Positions 1 through 4,799 of a DNA stretch of 6,981 nt are shown in pieces; the first letter of the stretch is position 1; the number at the start of each line of letters is the position of its first letter. The notes beneath the pieces were generated by a model, which saw nothing but the letters and a program-made list of their open reading frames with translations, did not search any database and was not told the origin of the DNA. The DNA is taken from contig PXES01000017.1 of assembly GCA_003564655.1 (NCBI GenBank), forward strand, positions 1 through 6,981, written 5' to 3'. The position numbers were made by a program, and so were the translations under genes. Source of the DNA: Paracoccaceae bacterium. GTDB taxonomy: Bacteria > Pseudomonadota > Alphaproteobacteria > Rhodobacterales > Rhodobacteraceae.

Positions 1-511
1 CAAGCCCCAGCCCGAAAGCCGCCAGCGTCTTGGCCAGCGCGAACTCCATGCCCAGCACGCCCACGGTCAGCACGAACATCGACGGATCCATCAGCGGCGA
101 GGCCAGCCAGAACGCCATGACCGCGGAGAGCGGCACCCCCATGGCCAGCAGCGCCGCGATGAGCGGGATCACCCCGCAGGAACAGAAGGGCGAGACAGCC
201 CCCGCCAACGCCCCCAGCGCCACCATGGTCAGCGGCGCGCCGGTAAAGGCCCGGGCGATCAGATTGTCCGCGCCGGTGGCCCCGGCCCAGGCCGCGATGG
301 CAATCGACAGGATCAGATAAGGCGCGGTGCGCAGCAGCGCGTTGCCCGCGAATACGGCGCTGTCGCTTGCCTGCGCCGGGTCGAGCACCAGAAGAACACC
401 AAGGATCAGCACTGTCGCCAGCCAGACCCGCTGGTGCAGCCAGAGATGCCGCGAGGCCGTGAGCAGGCGTGCAGGCCTGCGGCGCGATGCGGTCAATGAA
501 GTCTCTGTCAT
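1..511 (-). CDS. ArsP/PF03773-like permease (partial, 3' end beyond window)
   Basis: Integral membrane permease of the PF03773 (ArsP_1, formerly DUF318) type. Members export metals or metalloids; characterised ArsP exports trivalent organoarsenicals, and a related subgroup is linked to Cu/Zn. 170 residues are visible, about half a usual member. A basic, hydrophilic N-terminus of ~28 residues is followed by hydrophobic segments near residues 29-43, 60-78 and 94-120. The diagnostic SPFCSCGVIPL motif lies at 107-117 (Cys110, Cys112), followed by the conserved small/hydrophobic stretch ending ASPLMDPSMF. The ATG at 511 is supported by an AGGA 8 nt upstream (520-523, read on the minus strand). It lies 51 bp downstream of the arsR-like gene on the same strand, so co-transcription and metal-responsive control are likely. 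Family is clear; substrate is not, and the C-terminal half is unseen. Confidence 0.85.
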   Translation of the reverse strand, partial: MTETSLTASRRRPARLLTASRHLWLHQRVWLATVLILGVLLVLDPAQASDSAVFAGNALLRTAPYLILSIAIAAWAGATGADNLIARAFTGAPLTMVALGALAGAVSPFCSCGVIPLIAALLAMGVPLSAVMAFWLASPLMDPSMFVLTVGVLGMEFALAKTLAAFGLGL

Positions 512-519
512 GGCCAATA

Positions 520-523
520 TCCT
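520..523 (-). promoter_or_regulatory. Ribosome binding site of the permease
   Basis: AGGA on the minus strand, 8 nt before the ATG at 511. It fixes the start of the permease. The gene therefore has its own translation signal, unlike the arsR-like gene, which shows none. Confidence 0.6.
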
Positions 524-528
524 AGAAG

Positions 529-541
529 TCTGGTTATTTAA
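529..541 (-). promoter_or_regulatory. Motif TTAAATAACCAGA upstream of permease (copy of arsR upstream motif)
   Basis: On the minus strand this reads TTAAATAACCAGA, ending 18 bp before the permease ATG. The arsR-like gene has TTACATAACCAGA at 901-913, ending 21 bp before its own ATG: 12 of 13 bases match, in the same orientation and at a similar distance. This could be an ArsR half-site or a shared promoter element. The full inverted repeat seen upstream of arsR is not preserved here, so binding is a hypothesis. Confidence 0.35.
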
Positions 542-562
542 TTTGAAGAGATACGAGGCCCA

Positions 563-880
563 TCATGCCGCATCCCCCTTTGCGTGCAGCCTGACGCCCG
601 CGCAGCATTCATGGGTCAGGAAATCCACAAGTGCGCGCATGGCCGGATAGTCCGCCCGGTTGAACACCTCGCGCCCCTGCCGCTCTTGCAGAACCAGCCC
701 GGCATCCACCAGCGCAGAGAGGTGATGCGCCAGCGTCGAGGGGGCCATGTCCAGATGCGCGCCGATATCGCCCACGCGCAGCCCGCCCTCACCCGCCTGC
801 ACCAGCAACCGAAAAATCGACAGCCTGGCGTCATGGCCAAGGGCCGAAAGGGCGCGGGCATGAGATGTCTCGGTTGTCAT
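563..880 (-). CDS. ArsR/SmtB-family metalloid-responsive repressor
   Basis: A 105-residue winged-helix repressor of the ArsR/SmtB family; such proteins bind operator DNA as dimers and release it when thiols bind As(III), Sb(III) or related ligands. The N-terminal helix contains LGHDARLSIFRLL (residues 13-25). The helix-turn-helix spans about 37-66, with recognition helix around APSTLAHHLSALVDAGLV. The wing is LQERQGREVF. The vicinal pair Cys92-Cys93 sits near the C-terminus (HECCAG), the position used by AfArsR-type and MAs(III)-selective ArsRs. The third Cys of AfArsR, six residues on, is His99 here. I chose the ATG at 880 because residues before it do not resemble the family and because -10 and operator-like sequences lie immediately upstream; no Shine-Dalgarno is visible. 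The permease follows on the same strand, and a transporter is divergent. Confidence 0.9.
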   Translation of the reverse strand: MTTETSHARALSALGHDARLSIFRLLVQAGEGGLRVGDIGAHLDMAPSTLAHHLSALVDAGLVLQERQGREVFNRADYPAMRALVDFLTHECCAGVRLHAKGDAA

Positions 881-886
881 CGGTCC

Positions 887-909
887 AATATAACTATATT
901 TCTGGTTAT
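887..909. promoter_or_regulatory. Candidate ArsR operator (nested inverted repeats)
   Basis: Two overlapping palindromes lie over the arsR promoter. AATATA-AC-TATATT at 887-900 is a perfect 6-2-6 inverted repeat covering the -10. ATAAC (890-894) and GTTAT (905-909) form a 5-bp inverted repeat with a 10-bp spacer. AT-rich imperfect dyads overlapping the promoter are typical ArsR-family operators, and a repressor bound here would also affect the divergent transporter gene. No other strong dyad was seen in 881-1008. The role is inferred from position and symmetry. Confidence 0.45.
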
Positions 910-914
910 GTAAA
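887..914 (-). promoter_or_regulatory. arsR promoter (-35 TTTACA, 16 bp, -10 TATATT), possibly leaderless
   Basis: Read on the minus strand: TTTACA at 914-909 (5/6 to consensus), a 16-bp spacer, then TATATT at 892-887 (5/6). Only 6 bp separate the -10 from the ATG at 880, so transcription starting ~7 nt downstream would begin at or next to the start codon. The lack of a Shine-Dalgarno before this ATG fits a leaderless mRNA. Seen: the boxes and spacing. Inferred: the start site. Confidence 0.5.
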
Positions 915-951
915 GCCATTTGCCGACCTGAGTTCCTCCGATGCCCTGGCC

Positions 952-978
952 CCTTCCGCCCCTTCCGCCCCTTCCGGC
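952..978 (+). repeat. 9-bp tandem repeat, three copies (CCTTCCGCC)
   Basis: Three consecutive units, CCTTCCGCC, CCTTCCGCC and CCTTCCGGC, lie in the leader 31 bp before the ybiR-type start codon. The unit length is a multiple of three, so copy-number changes would preserve any reading frame through it; in the ybiR frame it would read Pro-Ser-Ala. It is probably a simple slippage repeat; no function can be assigned. Confidence 0.6.
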
Positions 979-1008
979 ACTGACGCTCCACCGCAGGTCT
1001 ACACCGCG

Positions 1009-2124
1009 ATGCTGACGGACCGGTTCCGCCGTTGGCTGCACGCGGAGTGGCTGCTGCTGGTGCTGCTGGCCGCCTTGCCGGTGCTTTTGCTGCTGGCGCC
1101 CGCCGAAGCGGTGCGCGGGCCCGCAGGGCTGGCTGCACTGGTGGATTGGAAGACCGTGGGCGCGCTGGCGGGTCTGATGGTCCTCAGCCGCGGGCTGGAA
1201 ATCAGCGGGCTCATCGACCGGGCGGGGCGCGCACTGGTTAGGCGGCTGCGCAGCGAGCGGGGGCTGGCGGTGGCGCTGGTGGCGTTCGCGGCGGCACTGG
1301 CTGCGGTGGTGACCAACGATGTGGCGCTGTTCGTCACGGTGCCGCTGACGCTGGGGCTGGCGCGGCGGGTGACGCTGCCGGTGGGGCGGCTGGTGATCTT
1401 TCAGGCGCTGGCGGTGAATGCGGGCTCGGCGGCCTCGCCGGTGGGCAATCCGCAGAACCTGTTCCTGTGGCAGGTCTCGGGGGTGGGGTTCGTCGAGTTC
1501 CTGCTGGCGATGCTGCCGATTGCGGGGGTGATGCTGGCGCTTCTGCTGGCGATGGTGCCGCTGGGGTTCGCCGCGCGGGCGATCACGGTCCCGCAGACCG
1601 ACAGCCCGCTGCCGCTGGATCGCAGGCTCGCGGTGGTGTCGCTGGCGGCCTATCCGCTGTTCCTGGGCCTGGTGAACGCGGGGCTGGCCTTGCCCGGCGC
1701 CGTCGCCGTGATTGCGGGCTATGGGCTGGCGCATCGGGCGGTGCTGCGCGGGCTCGATTGGCCGCTGCTGGCGGTGTTCGTGCTGATGTTCGTCGATCTG
1801 GGCCTGCTGGCGCGTCTGCCGGTTCTGGCCCAGGCGGTGCCGGCCGCGCTGGACCTGCCGGGCGGGGCCTATCTGCTGGGTGCGGCGCTGTCGCAGGTCA
1901 TCTCGAACGTGCCGGCCGCCATTTTCCTCGCGCCCTTCACCGAGGACTGGCGCGCGCTGGCCTGGGGCGTCAGCGTCGGTGGCTTCGGCCTCGCCATCGG
2001 GTCGCTGGCGAATCTGATCGCCCTGCGGCTGGTACGGCAGTCCGGCCTGTGGGGCCAGTTCCACCTGTGGTCGCTGCCGATGCTGGCGCTGGCCTTCGCC
2101 GCCGGGGCCGCCTTGCGATTGTGA
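1009..2124 (+). CDS. ybiR: YbiR-family anion/metalloid transporter (ion transporter superfamily)
   Basis: A 371-residue polytopic inner-membrane transporter of the ArsB/CitMHS/SLC13 superfamily. It closely resembles the E. coli YbiR family (about 372 residues) as I recall it. Shared landmarks are TNDVALF (residues 102-108), FQALAVNAGS then GNPQN (131-150), SQVISNVPA (295-303), and VGGFGLAIGSLANLIALR (323-340). The two repeat-related Asn motifs (TND and SNVP) are typical re-entrant/substrate-site signatures of this superfamily. About ten hydrophobic segments are visible. The ATG at 1009 gives the family length. The frame is open upstream to 865, but that start would fall inside the divergent arsR-like gene and adds a non-family Pro/Ser/Ala-rich leader. 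Only a weak AGG precedes 1009. Substrate unknown; the ArsR-controlled context suggests an oxyanion or metalloid. Confidence 0.9.
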   Translation: MLTDRFRRWLHAEWLLLVLLAALPVLLLLAPAEAVRGPAGLAALVDWKTVGALAGLMVLSRGLEISGLIDRAGRALVRRLRSERGLAVALVAFAAALAAVVTNDVALFVTVPLTLGLARRVTLPVGRLVIFQALAVNAGSAASPVGNPQNLFLWQVSGVGFVEFLLAMLPIAGVMLALLLAMVPLGFAARAITVPQTDSPLPLDRRLAVVSLAAYPLFLGLVNAGLALPGAVAVIAGYGLAHRAVLRGLDWPLLAVFVLMFVDLGLLARLPVLAQAVPAALDLPGGAYLLGAALSQVISNVPAAIFLAPFTEDWRALAWGVSVGGFGLAIGSLANLIALRLVRQSGLWGQFHLWSLPMLALAFAAGAALRL

Positions 2125-2423
2125 CCGCAGATGCCGCCGCCGGACCGCACCGGGCGAGCCTCTTCCCACCGGCCAGTGCGTCGGCGATCTCGATCCGCCC
2201 CGGGTCTTGGTCCCCGCGATGGCGCAGCGCCGGTTTCCGGGTGACGCCGCGCGGCACCTTGCTGCGTGTCAGGCAGAATGCGCGACGGTGACAAAGGTTG
2301 ATCGGATAGCGTGGCGCATCGCAGGCCGATGGCCCGGATCAGCGGCTTTCGATACGGTGCAGGGCACTTTCCTGCCGGTGGTGGAAATAGCCCGCCCTGA
2401 GCGATAGTGATAGGCTTCATCAG
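2125..2423. other. Unassigned stretch after ybiR; no supportable gene
   Basis: About 300 bp without a recognisable gene. Short open frames on both strands have no family resemblance that I can name and no convincing ribosome binding site. No strong hairpin followed by a T-run is present, so no terminator for the transporter is called. GC is ordinary (about 63-65%) between 2281 and 2400, then drops to about 53% in 2401-2520. It could be decayed gene material next to the rearranged block starting near 2541. Confidence 0.5.
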
Positions 2424-3233
2424 ATGGGGGCGTCATCACCAAGACAGCCTTTGCATCCGATGGATCACCGAGGACATGTCTCGAGCAAACAGCATACCTT
2501 CCGGAAAAGGCGTCAACGGTGTCCTTCAGCGCCTGCATGCAGCGTCGTGTCCCTGTGCCAGCAGATCGGCACGCGCGGGTTCCAACAGCTCAAGATCCTT
2601 CTGGCACAGGATCTGGTCAGGTATGTGCAGTTCATCCATGAGGATCTGGAACGCGGAGACGATACGCCCACGATCCTGAACAAGATATTCGCCAGCAATA
2701 CGCAGGCCCTTGTCGACACGTTGGAGGTGCTGGATGCCGACGCGATGGCGCGCGCGGTTCATGCCATGCGCTCCGCCCGCCGGGTGGAGCTTTACGGCAT
2801 CGGCAGTGCCGCGCCGGTGGTCGAGGACGCGCATTATCGGTTGCTGCGCATCGGGCTGGATGCGCGGGTGGTGACCGACAGCCATGTTCAGGCCATCAGC
2901 GCCGCGCAGACCGCGCCGGACATCACCACGCTGACGGTTTCGCATTCGGGCAGCACGCATGAGACCCTCGCCGCCACCCGGCTGGCGAAAGAGGCCGGGG
3001 CGACGACAATCACCATCACCAGCTTCGGCCGCTCGCCGATCGTGCGCTTTAGCGATATCGTGCTGACGACGGCCGCCCGCGAAACCCGCTTCCTGACCGA
3101 GGCGATGACCAGTCGCATCGCGCAGCTTGCCATCGTCGATGCGCTGATCGCCTGTCTTGCCATGAGCGATTATGACCGCGCCGTGGAAAACATCACCCGA
3201 ACCTTCGACACGCTGTCGATAAAGCGGCTTTAG
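2424..3233 (+). CDS. RpiR-family SIS-domain regulator, N-terminal HTH truncated/replaced (likely non-functional DNA-binding)
   Basis: RpiR/MurR-type regulators have an N-terminal HTH_6 domain and a C-terminal SIS domain that senses a phosphosugar. Here the SIS domain is complete: VELYGIGSAAPVVEDAHYRLLR at about 121-142, VSHSGSTHETLAA at 172-184 (the sugar-phosphate-binding Ser motif), and TRFLTEAMTSRIAQLAIVDAL at 221-241. Family resemblance on the N-terminal side begins only at about Ser40, with the end of the HTH (SVVSLCQQIGTRGFQQLK). Residues 1-39 are Arg/His/Pro-rich and match no HTH; I found no HTH in the other two plus frames either. The missing ~50 residues point to recombination near 2541 rather than a simple frameshift. 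The ATG at 2424 has AGG 9 nt upstream, but ATG 2460 is also in frame; the true start is uncertain. The TAG stop overlaps the stop of the convergent phosphatase remnant. Treat as a possible pseudogene. Confidence 0.65.
   Translation: MGASSPRQPLHPMDHRGHVSSKQHTFRKRRQRCPSAPACSVVSLCQQIGTRGFQQLKILLAQDLVRYVQFIHEDLERGDDTPTILNKIFASNTQALVDTLEVLDADAMARAVHAMRSARRVELYGIGSAAPVVEDAHYRLLRIGLDARVVTDSHVQAISAAQTAPDITTLTVSHSGSTHETLAATRLAKEAGATTITITSFGRSPIVRFSDIVLTTAARETRFLTEAMTSRIAQLAIVDALIACLAMSDYDRAVENITRTFDTLSIKRL
2535..2540. other. Left breakpoint of the truncated-gene block (GCATGC)
   Basis: RpiR-family similarity starts directly after this hexamer, which is part of the 8-bp palindrome TGCATGCA at 2534-2541. 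Sequence to the left is lower in GC and unrelated to the family. The same hexamer occurs at 3378-3383, at the opposite edge of the block. The exact breakpoint is an estimate to within a few bases. Confidence 0.4.
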
Positions 3234-3385
3234 CCCAGCCCAAGCACAGCCAGCAGGCCGGCGGGATCGCGCGCGACGGCCTCGCGGTGCTCGCCGATCA
3301 GCAGCGTCGGTATGCCCTGCGCGCGTGCACCTCTGGCATCGGTGTCGGGATTGTCACCGATCATCGCGGAGCGCCGCGCATGCCC
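3230..3385 (-). pseudogene. HAD-IIA sugar phosphatase, C-terminal remnant
   Basis: Reading the minus strand back from the TAA at 3232-3230 gives about 51 sense codons before an in-frame TAG at 3388-3386. The peptide carries the HAD motif IV block MIGDNPDTDARGA, in which the acidic residues bind Mg2+, followed by a typical C-terminal strand (GIPTLLIG). This is the tail of a NagD-like (HAD subfamily IIA) sugar phosphatase. The rest of the ~260-300-residue protein, including the nucleophile DxD motif, is absent; the sequence beyond 3388 is the end of an unrelated gene. Its stop overlaps the rpiR stop by two bases, which looks like the native convergent arrangement. A 44-codon frame from the ATG at 3364 exists but cannot make an enzyme. 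Confidence 0.75.
3378..3383. other. Right breakpoint of the truncated-gene block (GCATGC)
   Basis: HAD-family similarity ends about here, and the stop codon of the hydratase-phosphotransacylase gene lies only 10 bp further right (3393-3395). The hexamer is the same as at 2535-2540. It occurs once more in the window, at 6042-6047 inside phaC, so its presence alone is not rare. Confidence 0.4.
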
Positions 3386-3392
3386 CTAAGAT

Positions 3393-4799
3393 TTAACCAG
3401 CTCGATGCGCTGCCATGAGGCGCGCCAGCGCGGCCGAGGCGACGCGGGCCGTGGCGCTGTCGGCGCGGCTGGTCAGCATGATCGGCACCTGCGCGCCCAG
3501 CGCCACGCCCGCCGCCTCGGCCCCGCCCAGATGGATCAGCTGCTTGGCGATCATGTTGCCGCTTTCCAGGTTCGGCGCCACCAGGATATCGGCCTGCCCG
3601 GCCACCGGCGAGGCGATGCCCTTGGCCGCTGCCTCCGCCGCCGAGATGGCGTTGTCAAAGGCCAGCGGCCCGTCGATCTGCCCGCCAGTTATCTGGCCAC
3701 GCTCATGCATCTTGCAGATCGCCGCCGCCAGCAGGGTCGAGGGCAGGCGGTCGCTCACCGTCTCGACTGCTGACAGCAGCGCCGCCCGCGGGGTTTCGAC
3801 CCCCAGCGCGCGCACCAGATCGAGCGCGTTTTGCACGATGTCGGCCAGCGTTGGCAAATCCGGGGCGATGTTGATGGCGGCATCGGTGATGTGCAGCAAG
3901 CGCTGATGGCCTGGCACATCCAGCGTGAAGACATGGCTCAGCCGCCGTTCGGTACGCAGGCCTGCGCTGCGCGACAGCACCGCCGAGAGCAGCTCATCGG
4001 TGTGCAGCTTGCCCTTCATCAACGCCCCGGCGCGACCCGCGCGCACGGCACCTACGGCGGCTTCGGCGCTGGCATGGCTATGGGGCGCATCGATGATCTG
4101 CGCGCCGTCCAGTGCCAGCCCGGCCTCCTGCGCGACGGCCTCGATCCTGGCGCGCGGCCCCACCAGCAGGGGGGCGATCAACCCGGCCTCGGCGGCTTGC
4201 AAGGCGCCGGTCAGGCTGGCCGCGTCGCAGGGGTGGACAACGGCGGTGGGCAGCGGCGGCAGGGCGCGCGCGCGCTCGATCAGCAGCGCGAGCCGCGCGC
4301 CGGGATGGTGCAGACGCAGCGATGGCAGCGCGGGGGCGCTGCGCCGAACCTTTTCGCGCGGGGCCAGCACCACGGCCTCGCCCTCGATCACGGTCGCCCC
4401 GCCCTGATTTCGGCACAGGCAATCCAGCCGCACGTGGCCCTTGTCGCGGTCCCCCGATTTGACCGTGACCTGCACCGTCAGCCGGTCGCCCAGCGCCACC
4501 GGGGCGCGAAAATGCAGGCTCTGATCCAGCCAGATGGTGCCTGGCCCCGGCAGCCTTGTGCCCAGCACCGCCGAGATCAGCGCACCGCCCCACATGCCAT
4601 GCGCGATGACATGATGAAAGGGCGTGCCCTCGGCATAGGCAGGGTCCAGATGCGCGGGGTTCACATCGCCCGACATGACCGCGAAAAGCTCGATATCCTG
4701 CTGGGTCAGCGCGCGGGTGATCCCGGCGCTGTCGCCCACGGCGAGTTCGTCCAGCGTGCGGTTCTCGATCAAAGCGGCGGTTGCATCACATTCTGACAT
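3393..4799 (-). CDS. Bifunctional MaoC (R)-enoyl-CoA hydratase / phosphate acyltransferase
   Basis: A 468-residue fusion. Residues ~10-148 form a MaoC hot-dog domain with the hydratase-2 motif SGDVNPAHLD (43-52); Asp45 and His50 match the Asp31/His36 catalytic pair of PhaJ. Such domains hydrate trans-2-enoyl-CoA to (R)-3-hydroxyacyl-CoA. Residues ~165-468 form a PTA/PTB domain (acyl-CoA + Pi to acyl-phosphate + CoA), with ALMKGKLHTDELL (259-271), DAAINIAPDL (306-315), SAVETVSDRLPST (343-355), GPLAFDNAIS (377-386) and LVAPNLESGNMIAKQL (406-421). The architecture matches the known bifunctional enoyl-CoA hydratase/phosphate acetyltransferase family. The ATG at 4799 has a close AGGA (4 nt spacing), and the gene overlaps the fabI 3' end by 14 bp, so translational coupling is likely. 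Whether it prefers acetyl, butyryl or 3-hydroxyacyl groups cannot be read from sequence. Confidence 0.93.
   Translation of the reverse strand: MSECDATAALIENRTLDELAVGDSAGITRALTQQDIELFAVMSGDVNPAHLDPAYAEGTPFHHVIAHGMWGGALISAVLGTRLPGPGTIWLDQSLHFRAPVALGDRLTVQVTVKSGDRDKGHVRLDCLCRNQGGATVIEGEAVVLAPREKVRRSAPALPSLRLHHPGARLALLIERARALPPLPTAVVHPCDAASLTGALQAAEAGLIAPLLVGPRARIEAVAQEAGLALDGAQIIDAPHSHASAEAAVGAVRAGRAGALMKGKLHTDELLSAVLSRSAGLRTERRLSHVFTLDVPGHQRLLHITDAAINIAPDLPTLADIVQNALDLVRALGVETPRAALLSAVETVSDRLPSTLLAAAICKMHERGQITGGQIDGPLAFDNAISAAEAAAKGIASPVAGQADILVAPNLESGNMIAKQLIHLGGAEAAGVALGAQVPIMLTSRADSATARVASAALARLMAAHRAG

Noticed and set aside
865..1008. N-terminal extension of the ybiR-type transporter from an upstream ATG at 865
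   Set aside because: It would overlap the start of the divergent arsR-like gene, adds a Pro/Ser/Ala-rich stretch absent from the family, and makes the protein 419 residues where about 372 is usual.
881..1138. Longer arsR-like protein starting at 1138 on the minus strand
   Set aside because: The extra ~86 residues are Arg/Ala/Pro-rich, lie opposite the transporter gene, and run through the promoter and operator; the family begins at the ATG at 880.
877..2169. Long minus-strand open frame of 430 codons opposite the transporter
   Set aside because: It is an antisense shadow: the translation is Gln/Arg/His-rich low-complexity, while the plus-strand frame matches YbiR throughout.
2357..2375. GCAGG/CCTGC inverted repeat as a transcription terminator
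   Set aside because: Only a 5-bp stem with a 7-base loop and no T-tract.
2269..2538. Minus-strand 89-codon open frame in the gap before the RpiR fragment
   Set aside because: Its first ~50 residues look protein-like but match no family I know and there is no good ribosome binding site; not called as a gene, only mentioned as part of the orphan segment.
3366..3379. CGCGG-AGCG-CCGCG hairpin after the phosphotransacylase gene as a terminator
   Set aside because: No T-run follows on either strand, and it lies in the coding remnant of the HAD gene; GC-rich hairpins this short are common by chance here.
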